Shown here: positions 26,006-35,928 of the stretch, in pieces
Position numbering within the stretch: position 1 is the first letter of the stretch
How the letters are laid out: each line of letters begins with the position of its first letter
From: Microbacterium sp. SSM24
GTDB lineage: Bacteria > Actinomycetota > Actinomycetes > Actinomycetales > Microbacteriaceae
DNA: 64,000 nt
Assembly (NCBI RefSeq): GCF_025989145.1
Contig: NZ_JAPDNQ010000001.1
Coordinates: 806,001-870,000 of the forward strand
Direction of reading: 5' to 3'
Made by a program: the position numbers and the translations under genes
The notes under the pieces: generated by a model
What the model saw: only the letters and a program-made list of their open reading frames with translations
The model's database searches: none
What the model was told of the DNA's origin: nothing

Positions 26006-26644
26006 ATGCCCGCAGATCCCGCACCGGACGACGCCGCGCCCCGCACGCGCGGGCCGTACGCGAAGGGACTCGCCCGCCGCCAGCAGATCCTCGACCTCGC
26101 GATCGACGTCTTCGCGCGGCGCGGCTCGGCCGGGACGAGCCTGCGCACCATCGCGCAGGAGCTCGGCGTCTCGCACGCCGCGCTCACCCACTACTTCACC
26201 TCGAGGGAGCAGCTGCTCGTCGAGGTGTACCGCGAGGCGGAACGCCAGAACGCCGAGGCGCGGCCGCACGCCGTCGATGCGTCGCCGGTGGAGATCATGA
26301 CCGCCTCGGCGCAGCGGAACCACTCCGTCCCCGGGCTGGTGCAGCTGTACTCGACTCTCGTCGCCGCCGCGCTCGAGGACGGGCACCCCGACGCCACCGA
26401 GTTCGCGACCGAGCGCTTCGCCCGCGTGCGCGCCGACCTCGTCGAGCGCGTCGCGCGCAACCAGGCGACGGGGCGCCTGCGCGACGACGTCGACCCCGAG
26501 GCGGTCGCATCGCTCGTGATCGCGGCATCCGACGGCCTGCAGGCGCAGTGGATGCTTGACGAATCCGTGCCGCAGTCGGAAGCACTGGATCTGCTGGCGC
26601 GTCTGCTCGCGCCCCACCGTGCTGGGAGCACGTCGCAGGACTAG
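26006..26644 (+). CDS. TetR-family regulator
   Basis: 212 residues; helix-turn-helix 'SLRTIAQELGVSHAALTHYF' at about 50-69. It is divergent from the isomerase/oxidoreductase operon with a perfect 24-bp palindrome between them, so it probably represses that operon and itself. TAGGAT ends 6 nt before the ATG (leaderless). The next gene's -10 box overlaps its stop codon. Confidence 0.87.
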   Translation: MPADPAPDDAAPRTRGPYAKGLARRQQILDLAIDVFARRGSAGTSLRTIAQELGVSHAALTHYFTSREQLLVEVYREAERQNAEARPHAVDASPVEIMTASAQRNHSVPGLVQLYSTLVAAALEDGHPDATEFATERFARVRADLVERVARNQATGRLRDDVDPEAVASLVIAASDGLQAQWMLDESVPQSEALDLLARLLAPHRAGSTSQD

Positions 26645-26653
26645 AATTCCTGC

Positions 26654-27091
26654 GTGGGGACCATCTACTACGGCGGCGCGGCCACCCCGATCCATATCGA
26701 GGACCGCGCCCTCGCGCACCTCAAGGTCGTCATCGCGACGAAGCTGCGCCGCGACGAGAGCTTCACGCTGTCGTGGCGCCATCCCGACGACCAGCCTCGG
26801 GGCCGCAGCACGATCTGGCTGCACCCGTCGATCCCGCTGCGCTTCGTCTTCGACGATCCCGAGCCGACGAACCTCAGCCGGGAGTGGATCGAGCACCTCG
26901 CCAACTCCGCGAACTCCTCCGGCGGGATCTCCCTCGTCGCCGAGCACTTCGACACGGGTCCCGTGCCGCTCCCTTCCACCGAGAGCACAGCGGATGTCGC
27001 GCTCGGCACCGTCGAGGTCGAGAGCCTCGATGTCGAGCGGCTTCGTGTCGCCGGCGAAGAGGTCACCGCGAAGGACGTGCCCTCGAGCTGA
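26654..27091 (+). CDS. DUF7882-like small protein (145 aa)
   Basis: The first about 95 residues match a small family common in Microbacteriaceae, with the pattern 'IHIEDRALAHLKVVIATKLR', 'WLHPSIPLRF' and 'LSREWIEHLANSANSSGG'. Databases sometimes label it ATP-dependent DNA ligase, but no nucleotidyltransferase KxDG motif is present. The C-terminal 40 residues are an acidic tail absent from the paralogue at 27098. GTG at 26654 follows TAGAAT by 6 nt, so it has its own leaderless promoter inside the end of the TetR gene. Function unknown. Confidence 0.78.
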   Translation: MGTIYYGGAATPIHIEDRALAHLKVVIATKLRRDESFTLSWRHPDDQPRGRSTIWLHPSIPLRFVFDDPEPTNLSREWIEHLANSANSSGGISLVAEHFDTGPVPLPSTESTADVALGTVEVESLDVERLRVAGEEVTAKDVPSS

Positions 27092-27097
27092 GCTCGA

Positions 27098-27415
27098 TCA
27101 CTCGGGTGCGGGGGCGCTCTCCTCGGGCGGCTCCGGGAGGATGGTCAGGCCCGCGGGGCCGCTGGCCGCCTGCATCAGCTCCTCGACCCACAGCCGGTTG
27201 ATGCGCGGCATCCGGCTTCCGAAGAAGTGGAACTGGAGCGGCACCGACGGGTGGATCCAGAAGCTGCGACGACCGCTGCCGTCGCCGACCTCGACGTCGA
27301 ACATGAAGGGCTCGGCGCGGCGCAGCTTGTTCATGACCACGATGCGGAGGTGCGCCAGCGTGCGGTCGTCGATGTCGACGGCGTTCGACGCGGTGTCGTA
27401 GATGAACCTGCCCAT
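27098..27415 (-). CDS. DUF7882-like small protein (105 aa), convergent paralogue
   Basis: 105 residues and clearly related to the convergent gene at 26654: 'VDIDDRTLAHLRIVVMNKLR', 'FWIHPSVPLQFHF', 'INRLWVEELMQAASGPAG'. The two genes converge with a 6-nt gap. TAAGCT ends 6 nt before the ATG at 27415 (leaderless). A short Pro/Glu tail ends the protein. Function unknown. Confidence 0.78.
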   Translation of the reverse strand: MGRFIYDTASNAVDIDDRTLAHLRIVVMNKLRRAEPFMFDVEVGDGSGRRSFWIHPSVPLQFHFFGSRMPRINRLWVEELMQAASGPAGLTILPEPPEESAPAPE

Positions 27416-27438
27416 GCGAGGAGCTTACGGGTGCGGGG

Positions 27439-28002
27439 TCAGCGCGGCGCGAAGGCCGCGTGGAACAGTGCACGAGCGCGGTCGGCGACGGCGGGCCGAG
27501 CCGGGGGGTCGGCGCGCGCGATCTCGGTCGCGAGCATGCCGATCGCCATCATCACGTCCTCGGCCTCGAGGTGGGCGCCGATGCGTCCGGCCGCGCGCTC
27601 GCGGTCGACCAGCCGCGAGACCACGGCCGCGAAACGCTCGCCCAGCGGGACCACGCGCACGTCGTGGAGGTCGGCGGTGATCAGCTCGATGAGGGCGGTC
27701 GAGACGACGGCCTGATCGACCACGCGGTCCATGAGGTCGTCGATCGTGCGCTCCGGCGGGGACGTGTAGTCCTCGAGGTCGCCGACGTTCTCCTCGAACA
27801 CGGCGACGGCGAGCGCGGTGCGGTCGGGGAAGTGGCGATAGAGGCTGCCCTGCCCCACGCCGGCGCGCTTGGCGACCGCGCTGAAGGGCGCATTGAGGCC
27901 GCCGTCGGCGTACACCTCGCGGGCAGCGGCGATGAGGGCTCTGCGGTTCTCGGCAGCGGCTGCCGGACCGCGATTCGCACGGGGGGACGCGGGGCTCGGC
28001 AC
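27439..28002 (-). CDS. TetR/AcrR-family regulator divergent from SDR gene
   Basis: 187 residues. Helix-turn-helix 'FSAVAKRAGVGQGSLYRHFP' at about 40-59. GTG at 28002 is preceded at 6 nt by TAGGCT, so the mRNA is leaderless. The operator at 28017-28036 lies between it and the SDR gene, so it probably represses both. The ligand is unknown, perhaps the SDR substrate. Confidence 0.86.
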   Translation of the reverse strand: MPSPASPRANRGPAAAAENRRALIAAAREVYADGGLNAPFSAVAKRAGVGQGSLYRHFPDRTALAVAVFEENVGDLEDYTSPPERTIDDLMDRVVDQAVVSTALIELITADLHDVRVVPLGERFAAVVSRLVDRERAAGRIGAHLEAEDVMMAIGMLATEIARADPPARPAVADRARALFHAAFAPR

Positions 28003-28016
28003 GGGTGTAGCCTAGT

Positions 28017-28036
28017 ACCGGACACTGATGTCCGGT
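28017..28036. promoter_or_regulatory. TetR-type operator upstream of SDR gene
   Basis: ACCGGACA-CTGA-TGTCCGGT, a perfect 8-bp inverted repeat in the 49-bp gap between divergent TetR and SDR genes. Confidence 0.78.
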
Positions 28037-28051
28037 CGAAAGGATGACATC

Positions 28052-29131
28052 ATGGGCAACCCGAAGCCGCTCACGGGCGACTCTTCGATCGCAGACTGGC
28101 TGGCCGATCCGGCCGGGAACGCGATCCTGACCGACATGCTCGCCCAGGGCGGCCAGACTCCGGACGTGTTCAAACCCGTCCGCCGGCTGGCGATCAAGCG
28201 CCTCGTCAAGATGAGTCGCGGCGCGTTCACGCAGGAGATGCTCGACGACCTCGTGCGACGGGTCGCCGCAGGCGAGCTCCCGGAGGGCGGCGGCGAGGTT
28301 GCCGAAGGTGGCGCGGGCGCGGCATCCGTCGAGACCGGTGCCGACACCGACGCGGCCGTCGCTCTGCGCGAGTGGACCGAGCGCATCGACCAGGGCCGCT
28401 TCTCCGGCCGCACCGTGATCGTCACGGGTGCGGGCTCGGGCATCGGACGCGCGACCGCATCGCGCGTCGCCCGCGAGGGCGGCCGCGTGATCGCCGTCGA
28501 CGTCAGCCAGGAGCGCCTCGACGAGTTCGCGACCGAGCACTCGGGTGCCGACATCGTCACGCTCGTCGCCGACATCACCGACGACGCGGGCGTCGCACGC
28601 ATCGTCGAGGCGGCGGGCGACACCATCGACGGTCTGGCGAACATCGCCGGGATCATGGACGACATGACACCCGTGGCGGACGTGACGGATGCCGTGTGGC
28701 AGCGCGTCTTCCGCGTGAACGTCGACGGCACCATGAAGCTCATGCGCGCGGTCGTGCCGGCGATGCTCGCCCAGGGCGGCGGGTCGATCGTGAACACGGC
28801 GTCGGAGGCCGCGCTCCGGGGATCCGCGGCCGGGGTCGCGTACACGGCGTCGAAGCACGCGGTGGTCGGGCTCACGAAGTCGAGCGCGTTCATGTACGGC
28901 CCGAGCGGGGTGCGCGTCAACGCCGTCGCCCCCGGTCCCACGATCACGAACATCGAGGCCAGCTTCGGGTCCCCCCTCGGGGCCGACCGCATCCAGACGG
29001 CGATGGCCGTCATGCCCGATCCCGTCGAGGCAGACGCGCTCGCGGCATCCATCACGTTCCTGCTGTCGGACGACGGCGTCAACGTCAACGGCGTCGTGCT
29101 CGCGAGCGACGGAGGCTGGTCCGCGGCCTGA
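28052..29131 (+). CDS. SDR oxidoreductase with extra N-terminal helical domain
   Basis: 359 residues. About residues 110-359 are a classical short-chain dehydrogenase: 'VIVTGAGSGIGRATASRVAR' for NAD(P), 'NIAGIMDD', catalytic Ser-Tyr-Lys with 'VAYTASKHAVVGLTKS', and 'NGVVLASDGGWSA' at the end. Residues 1-85 are an added helical domain ('SIADWLADPAGNAILTDMLA', 'RGAFTQEMLDDLVRRV') that resembles a module I recall from C-termini of GH3 glycosidases. An Ala/Gly/Glu linker joins them. AAAGGA precedes the ATG at 28052; an upstream ATG at 28028 lies in the operator and has no ribosome site. Confidence 0.85.
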   Translation: MGNPKPLTGDSSIADWLADPAGNAILTDMLAQGGQTPDVFKPVRRLAIKRLVKMSRGAFTQEMLDDLVRRVAAGELPEGGGEVAEGGAGAASVETGADTDAAVALREWTERIDQGRFSGRTVIVTGAGSGIGRATASRVAREGGRVIAVDVSQERLDEFATEHSGADIVTLVADITDDAGVARIVEAAGDTIDGLANIAGIMDDMTPVADVTDAVWQRVFRVNVDGTMKLMRAVVPAMLAQGGGSIVNTASEAALRGSAAGVAYTASKHAVVGLTKSSAFMYGPSGVRVNAVAPGPTITNIEASFGSPLGADRIQTAMAVMPDPVEADALAASITFLLSDDGVNVNGVVLASDGGWSAA

Positions 29132-29147
29132 GTCGCACCCCGCCCTT

Positions 29148-29203
29148 GAGTCGCCAAGACACGCCTCGTGGGGCGACGCCCGTACGGCGTGTCTTGGCGA
29201 CTC
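29148..29203. repeat. Long inverted repeat, family B copy 3
   Basis: A perfect 18-bp stem GAGTCGCCAAGACACGCC (29148-29165) pairs with 29186-29203 across a 20-nt loop in the convergent gap between SDR and SLC13 genes. Confidence 0.88.
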
Positions 29204-29218
29204 GGCACTCAGGGCACG

Positions 29219-30778
29219 TCAGAAGGGCCAGACGAGGGGCACGTAGAGAACGGCGACGGCGAGGAAGAGCGCCACGAGCGGCAGTCCGAGTCGCCAGTAA
29301 TCGCCGAACCGGTAGCCGCCGGGCTCCATCACCATGAGGTTCGCGGGGGTCGCGATCGGCGTGAGGAACGCCGCCGCTCCGGCGACGGTGAGCGCCATCA
29401 TGAACGGCTGCACCGACACCTCGAGGGCCGAGGCGACCGCGACCGCGATGGGCGCGACGATGAGCACCGTGGCCGTGTTGCTGATGAGCTGCCCGAGGAT
29501 CACGGTGATGAGGCAGAGCGCGAGCAGCGCGATGCGCGGACCGGCATCGCCGAGCGCATCGAGGAGCGCCTGGGCGAGCAGTTCGGCGGTGCCGGTCTGC
29601 AGGAAGGCCGTCGACAGCGGGATCATCCCCGCCACGAGCACGACGGTGGTCCACGAGATCGCGTGATACGCCTGCCGCGGCGACACGGCCCGCGTCAGCA
29701 CGAGCGCGCACGCCGCGAGCAGCGCGGCGACCGCAGGGGGCACGACTCCGGTCGCGAGCAGGACCACCATCGCGACCAGCACGAGCAGCGACCGCTTGGC
29801 GCCGTTGCCGAGGGGGACGGACCGACGCAGCCGCGACGGGTGGTCCACCGCGAGCACGCCCGGCGCGTCGGAGTGCCGCGAGAGGTCATCCCACGCGCCC
29901 TGGAGCAGCAGCGCATCGCCGGCCTGCACCACGAATTCGCCGCCGCGCAGGAGCTCGTCGCCGCGGCGCGCTGCGAGCACGACGAGGTCGCCGTCGGGCG
30001 TGGTCATGCCGGCGCACACGCGCGAGCCGATGAGGGGCGAGCGGGGGGCGACGACCACTTCGGTGACGCCCGTGGACGGTCCGACGATCAGCCCCGTGTC
30101 GAGCGAGAGCGAGTACTGGTCGCGCAGAAGCCGCGCATGACGCACGAGGTCGACGGGCATCAGCGCCCCGGCCCGTACGGGAAGGACGCGTCGGCCGAGA
30201 AGCAGGATCACGACCGTGCCGAGCACGATGGGGATGCCGACGAGCGCGAACTCGAAGAACCCGAACGGACGACCGCCCGCCGATTCGGCGAACTCCGACA
30301 CGATGATGTTGACCGGGGTTCCCGTCAGCAGCAGCAGGGACCCGGCGGATGCTGCGAACGCCAGCGGGATCAGGAGCTTCGACGACGCGATCCCGGCGCG
30401 GGCGGCGACGACGACGACGAGCGGCAGCAGCGCGGCCGTCGCCCCGTTGACGCTGATGAGGGCCGACACGCCCGCCACGAGCAGCGCGACGACCACGAGC
30501 AGGCGACCGGGGCGCTTGCCTGCGCGGCCGATCACCATCTGACCCGCCCACGCGGTGACCCCGGACGCATCCAGCGACTCGCTCACCACGAAGAGCGCCG
30601 CGATGAACAGCACCGTCGGATCGCCGAATCCTGCCAGCGCCTGCGGGAGCGTGAGGATCCCCGTGAAGTAGAGGGCGAGCGACACCCCGATCGCGACCAC
30701 GCCGATCGGCACGCGATTGCTCGCGAACGCGACGATCGCGAGACCCAGGATCATCAGGGTTGCGGCGACGGGGTCCAC
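29219..30778 (-). CDS. SLC13/DASS-type permease with RCK_C domain
   Basis: 519 residues with about 11 membrane segments. A soluble TrkA-C (RCK_C) insert is at about 230-300 ('EVVVAPRSPLIGSRVCAGMT', 'LVVLAARRGDELLRGGEFVV'). 'SVNGATAALLPLVVVV' and 'GTPVNIIVSEFAESAGG' are the SLC13 hairpin motifs with the SNT-like ligand site. It should move divalent anions such as dicarboxylates or sulfate; given the sulfur genes 3 kb away, sulfate is possible but unproven. GTG at 30778 follows TACAGT by 6 nt. Confidence 0.87.
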   Translation of the reverse strand: MDPVAATLMILGLAIVAFASNRVPIGVVAIGVSLALYFTGILTLPQALAGFGDPTVLFIAALFVVSESLDASGVTAWAGQMVIGRAGKRPGRLLVVVALLVAGVSALISVNGATAALLPLVVVVAARAGIASSKLLIPLAFAASAGSLLLLTGTPVNIIVSEFAESAGGRPFGFFEFALVGIPIVLGTVVILLLGRRVLPVRAGALMPVDLVRHARLLRDQYSLSLDTGLIVGPSTGVTEVVVAPRSPLIGSRVCAGMTTPDGDLVVLAARRGDELLRGGEFVVQAGDALLLQGAWDDLSRHSDAPGVLAVDHPSRLRRSVPLGNGAKRSLLVLVAMVVLLATGVVPPAVAALLAACALVLTRAVSPRQAYHAISWTTVVLVAGMIPLSTAFLQTGTAELLAQALLDALGDAGPRIALLALCLITVILGQLISNTATVLIVAPIAVAVASALEVSVQPFMMALTVAGAAAFLTPIATPANLMVMEPGGYRFGDYWRLGLPLVALFLAVAVLYVPLVWPF

Positions 30779-30889
30779 GTCGCCACTGTATCGAGCGGGT
30801 CTCGACCGCGTGCGTCGCCGCGACTCCGCTGCGGTTCCGTCCGCGGCGGGCGGAGGGCGGGCAGGCGGGCAGGCGAGCTCGCGGGTGGA

Positions 30890-32893
30890 TCAGCTGCGGA
30901 GGGTCGCGAGGCCGGCGACGTCGTAGGCCAGTTCGACGGCCTCGAAGATCGCGGCGTCGATGGAGCGGGGCGCGAAGGCGTCGCCGATCGTGACGACGCG
31001 GGGGGCGGCATCCATCGTCTCCAGCACGACCGACGCGCGCGGCTCGATCGCCACCACGGCGTCGAGACCGTCGAGTCGGGCGCGCTCCCCCGTGAGCGTG
31101 TCGCGGAGGTCGAGGGCGCCGGGTTCGACGAGATCGACGCGTGCGGACGAGCGACGCCGGAATCCGCCGTGCGACCCGAGCCGCTCGAGCAGCAGCGGCC
31201 GGTCGTAGCCGGCGCCGATGTGGGGGAACACGGTCTCGAACGGCGTGATCAGCTCGAGCTCGTCGACCGCACCGAGAAGCGTGAGCACGACGCCCGCGGC
31301 GTAGGCGGTCCCGTCGGCGTCGACCACGGCGATCCGGCGGCCGAGGTGTGCCGGTTCGGTCGCCGCCGTGAAGGCGTCGACCGTCCCGCTGGGCGGGAAG
31401 CCGTCGCGGTACGCCCCGCCGAGCGCGAGGGATGTCGTGACGGGGGCGGTGGCACCGGTCGCCACGACGATCCCGTCGGCACCGAATCCGCGAAGCGCCT
31501 CGGCTGTCGCGTCCACGCCGAGGCGCACATCGACCCCGGCCGCCGCGAGGTCGCGCACGAGGTCGTCCACGAGCAGACCGACGCTCTCGCGGCCGGGCAC
31601 GCGGCGCGCGAGCCGCAGCTGGCCGCCGAGGTCGGCGGTGCGCTCGAGGAGCGTGACGTCGTGGCCATCCGACGCGAGTTCGACGGCGGCGCGCATGCCC
31701 GCCGGCCCGCCGCCGACGACGACCCACCGCTGCGGAGCCTCGGCGCGAGGGCGCTCGCCGCGCTCCGCCTCGCGCCCCGCCAGCGGATTCACCGTGCACG
31801 ACATCGGGAGACCACGGCTGCCGCGTCCGAGGCATCCCTGGTTCAGGCGGATGCAATGACGGATGCCGCTCCCCACGGCCGCCGTGCCGTGGACGAGCTT
31901 GCGGCCGAGGTCGGGGTCGGCGATCTGCGCGCGCGTGAGCGCCACCATGTCGGCGATGCCCGAGGAGACGACTTCCTCGGCCTCCTCGACGGAGCGCGCG
32001 GCCCCCACCCCGAACACGGCGACGTCGAGGTTGGCGGCCTTGACCGCGGCGACGTCGTCGCGCAGCCATGCGTACGGCATCGGCGACGACGGGAAGACGT
32101 AGTGCACGTTGTGGTACCCGCCGGCCGCGAGGTCGAGGAAGTCGATCCGCGCGTCGGCTCGCAGGCGCGTGATGATCTCGAGCATCGCAGCGCCGTCGAG
32201 ACCGTCGGGGTGGAACTCGTTCGCGACGATCCGGATGCCGACGGGATAGTCGTCGCCCACGCGATCACGGACCGCGCGGAGCACCTCGCGCGGGAAGCGG
32301 GTGCGCCCCTCGAGGTCGCCGCCGTACGTGTCCGCGCGGGCGTTGTACAGCGGCGAGAGGAACTGGTGCAGCAGGTACCCGTGCGCCATGTGGATCTCAA
32401 CGCCGTCGAAGCCGCCGTCGCGGGCGTTCTCGGCCGACACCGCCCACCCTTCGACGACCGATCGGATGTCGTCCACGCTCATCGCCCGGGTCGCGTGCGC
32501 CGTCGACGGCGACAGTATGCGCGACGGGGCATACACCGTCCCGGGACCGTCGGGACGGTCGGACTGCGCCTGCGCGCCGTGGTGGTTGAGCTGCACGAAC
32601 ACGCGGGAACCGGCATCCCGGATCGCATCGGTCATGCGTCTGCTCGCCGCGACCGACTCGGGACGGAACGCATCCTGGAAGCCGCGGATCGACCCCGACG
32701 GATGCACGAAGTGGTTGCCCGCCACGAACAGGCCGCAGCCGCCGCGCGCGCGCCGCACGAAGTAGGCGGTCTCGCGATCGGACTCCACCCGGTCGGAGTA
32801 CTGCTTGGAATGCGCGGTCTGCATGATGCGGTTCGGCACGGTGACCGACCCGATCTGCAGCGGCTCCGACAACACCCGCGACGTGGCGCTCAT
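30890..32893 (-). CDS. Old-yellow-enzyme/2,4-dienoyl-CoA reductase-type flavoprotein
   Basis: 667 residues: an OYE TIM barrel (1-about 370) that binds FMN, then an FAD/NAD(P) domain ('RWVVVGGGPAGMRAAVELAS'). It has the layout of 2,4-dienoyl-CoA reductase and trimethylamine dehydrogenase. The family's 4Fe-4S ligands are expected as CxxCxxxC...C; here Cys347, Cys354 and Cys366 are present but the second position is Leu350 ('CIRLNQGC'). The cluster is therefore lost or altered. 'GVEIHMAHGYLLHQFLSP' holds the active-site histidines. TAGGCT ends 6 nt before the ATG. The substrate is unknown. Confidence 0.88.
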   Translation of the reverse strand: MSATSRVLSEPLQIGSVTVPNRIMQTAHSKQYSDRVESDRETAYFVRRARGGCGLFVAGNHFVHPSGSIRGFQDAFRPESVAASRRMTDAIRDAGSRVFVQLNHHGAQAQSDRPDGPGTVYAPSRILSPSTAHATRAMSVDDIRSVVEGWAVSAENARDGGFDGVEIHMAHGYLLHQFLSPLYNARADTYGGDLEGRTRFPREVLRAVRDRVGDDYPVGIRIVANEFHPDGLDGAAMLEIITRLRADARIDFLDLAAGGYHNVHYVFPSSPMPYAWLRDDVAAVKAANLDVAVFGVGAARSVEEAEEVVSSGIADMVALTRAQIADPDLGRKLVHGTAAVGSGIRHCIRLNQGCLGRGSRGLPMSCTVNPLAGREAERGERPRAEAPQRWVVVGGGPAGMRAAVELASDGHDVTLLERTADLGGQLRLARRVPGRESVGLLVDDLVRDLAAAGVDVRLGVDATAEALRGFGADGIVVATGATAPVTTSLALGGAYRDGFPPSGTVDAFTAATEPAHLGRRIAVVDADGTAYAAGVVLTLLGAVDELELITPFETVFPHIGAGYDRPLLLERLGSHGGFRRRSSARVDLVEPGALDLRDTLTGERARLDGLDAVVAIEPRASVVLETMDAAPRVVTIGDAFAPRSIDAAIFEAVELAYDVAGLATLRS

Positions 32894-32921
32894 CCTCCGA
32901 GCCTACGTCCGGTCCTCCCAT

Positions 32922-32987
32922 TCCGTTTGTGCGGGCGAATGCGCGCTCAGCGACAGCACCAGGCGCACATATGCCCGCACAAACGGA
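32922..32987. repeat. Long inverted repeat, family A copy 4
   Basis: A 15-bp perfect stem TCCGTTTGTGCGGGC (32922-32936) pairs with 32973-32987 and is extended by imperfect pairing. The loop shares CCAGGCGCACAT with copy 1. It lies downstream (3') of the transsulfuration gene... on the plus side of it, i.e. between the OYE start and the metB end region. Confidence 0.82.
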
Positions 32988-33009
32988 CGAGACGGTCGGG
33001 AGGAGGGTG

Positions 33010-34166
33010 TCAGAGCGAGGCGAGGGCGCGGTCGAGGTCGGCGATCAGGTCGTCGACGGACTCGATGCCGACCGACAGGCGAACGAGCTCCTCGGGCACG
33101 GCCAGATCAGTCCCCCGCACGGACGCGTGCGTCATCTCGTCGGGGTAGTTCATGAGCGACTCGACGCCGCCCAGCGACTCCGCGAGCTGGAAGAGCCGCG
33201 TCGACTCGGCGAAACGGCGAGCGGATGCCGCATCCTGCAGCTCCGCCGAGACGATCCCGCCGAAGGAGCGCATCTGCCGCGCGGCGAGGTCGTGCCCGGG
33301 GTGTCCGGGCAGCCCCGGGTAGTGCACGCGAGCGACCTTCGGGTGGCGGTCGAGGAACTCCGCGACGGCCTGCCCGTTCTCGCTGTGCCGCTGCATCCGC
33401 AGGGCGAGCGTCTTGACGCCGCGCGTGGTGAGCCAGGCGTCCATCGGACCCGACACGGCGCCGGCGGCGAACTGCAGGAACTTCGCCTGCTCGTACAGCC
33501 CGTCGTCGTTGAGCACGAGCGCCCCGCCGACGACGTCAGAGTGCCCGCCGAGGTACTTGGTGGTCGAGTGCACCACGACGTCGGCGCCGAGGGCGAGCGG
33601 CTGCTGCAGCGCCGGGGTCGCGAAGGTGTTGTCGACGACGACGAGCGCGCCGGCCGCGCGACCGAGCCGCGCGAGGCCCGCGATGTCGGTGATGTGCAGG
33701 AGCGGATTGCTGGGCGTCTCGACCCACACGATGCGTGCCGGACGCTCGCCCAGGGCGGCCTCGACAGCGCCGAGGTCGCGCATGTCGACGACCCGCACCC
33801 CCACGCCCCACGGGCCGAGGACGCGGGCGATGAGACGGTAGGTGCCGCCGTACACATCGTTGCCGAGCAGCACCTCGTCACCGGGCTTGAGCACGGCCCG
33901 CAGCAGCGCGTCCTCCGCGGCGAGACCCGACGCGTAGGACAGCCCGTGAGCGCCGCCCTCGAGTGCGGCGAGCTGCGTCTCGAGCGCGGTGCGCGTCGGG
34001 TTGCCGCTGCGGCCGTACTCGTAGCCTTCGCGGAGTCCGCCGATGCCGTCCTGCGCATACGTGGTCGAGAAGTGCACGGGCGGGATGACCGCGCCGGTGG
34101 TCGGGTCGAACCTCTGGCCCGCATGCACGGAGCGGGTCTCGAAGCCGGGGAACTGGGTCGGGTCGC

Positions 34167-34170
<4 letters not shown>
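33010..34170 (-). CDS. metB: Cystathionine gamma-synthase/gamma-lyase-type enzyme
   Basis: 386 residues, Cys/Met metabolism PLP enzyme family. PLP Lys205 is in 'STTKYLGGHSD', and 'EYGRSGNPTRTALE' and 'VVDNTFATP' are family hallmarks. Gamma-synthase joins O-acyl-homoserine and cysteine; gamma-lyase splits cystathionine to cysteine. Sequence alone does not separate them well. It overlaps the upstream cystathionine beta-synthase-like gene by 4 nt, so a gamma-lyase role in reverse transsulfuration (homocysteine to cysteine) fits the operon. Confidence 0.88.
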
Positions 34171-35168
<998 letters not shown>

Positions 35169-35300
35169 GGATGTGTCCTCGGTGTCGCCGCGCGCGGGCG
35201 CGGGGTCTGCTGTCGGGGTCGCGGAGGCGTGCCTGGAGGCACTCAGCGACAACAGCGACAGGTCAACACATCCACGAGTCTAGCCCGAGGCCCTGCCGGG

Positions 35301-35336
35301 CGTCACGGACGAGGACGTTCGTTCCCCTCCGTGACG
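35301..35336. terminator. Hairpin after FMN reductase gene
   Basis: CGTCACGGA (35301-35309) and TCCGTGACG (35328-35336) form a 9-bp perfect stem with an 18-nt loop just downstream of the eight-gene minus-strand operon. A TAGACT box for the next gene follows near 35281-35286. No riboswitch was recognised in the 178-nt leader before the PLP enzyme. Confidence 0.5.
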
Positions 35337-35346
35337 CTCGACGGGG

Positions 35347-35928
35347 TCACCACGTGGTGACGTACTCAGACGGCCGCGACTGCGCCGCCTGTTCGATGAG
35401 CGGCAGCGACCTCCCCACCGCCTGCGAGACGCGGCGGCGCACGTCGGGCGACGTCAGCTCGTAGGCGTCGAAGTCGGTGTCGGACGCGTACACCCCGATC
35501 GGCAGCGTCAGAGCCTGGAAGAACCCGAACAGCGGGCGCAGCTGGTGCTCGAGGATCAGCGCGTGACGCTCACCGCCGCCGGTGGCCGCGACGAGCACCG
35601 GCTTCCCGACCAGCTCGTACTGCCCGACGAAGTCGAACAGGTGCTTGAACAGCCCGGTGAACGACGCCCGGTACACGGGGCTGGCCGCGACGAGCACGTC
35701 GGCGGATTCGATCCGCTGCAGCGCCCGCTCCACGTCGGGTGCCACGTCGTCGCGGCGCAGCGCCCCCGCGAACGACGGACCCAGCGCCGCGATCTCGACG
35801 AGCTCCGTCTCCGCGCCGGTTCTCGCGGCGACCTCGTCGAGGATCGCCCGCACGAGCGCCGTCGTGCGCGACGGCTCGTGCAGCGACCCCGAGACTCCGA
35901 CGACCCGCAGCGGCTGCACGTCGGTCAC
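35347..35928 (-). CDS. NADPH-dependent FMN reductase (SsuE/MsuE-like)
   Basis: 193 residues with a flavodoxin-like fold. The phosphate-binding loop 'GVSGSLHEPSRTTALV' is at the N-terminus, and 'SPVYRASFTGLFKHLFDFVG' is characteristic of SsuE/MsuE flavin reductases. It should supply reduced FMN to the luciferase-like monooxygenase encoded three genes upstream. It is last of the eight-gene operon and overlaps the previous gene by 4 nt (GTGA). Confidence 0.9.
   Translation of the reverse strand: MTDVQPLRVVGVSGSLHEPSRTTALVRAILDEVAARTGAETELVEIAALGPSFAGALRRDDVAPDVERALQRIESADVLVAASPVYRASFTGLFKHLFDFVGQYELVGKPVLVAATGGGERHALILEHQLRPLFGFFQALTLPIGVYASDTDFDAYELTSPDVRRRVSQAVGRSLPLIEQAAQSRPSEYVTTW

Noticed and set aside
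26654..27415. ATP-dependent DNA ligase label for the two small paralogues
   Set aside because: No KxDG or other nucleotidyltransferase motif, and the proteins are only 105-145 residues.
30848..30880. GGGCAGGC tandem in the gap before the SLC13 gene
   Set aside because: Short, low complexity and without phasing or symmetry; no function can be supported.
29168..33148. Very long plus-strand open frame of over 1300 codons
   Set aside because: It is antisense to the SLC13 and old-yellow-enzyme genes, which have clear motifs; its own product is low-complexity Arg/His/Asp-rich, typical of a GC-rich shadow frame.
35169..35346. SAM-type riboswitch before the transsulfuration genes
   Set aside because: Only a short 9-bp hairpin and a direct TGTCGCTGT-like repeat are visible; no recognisable SAM riboswitch core.
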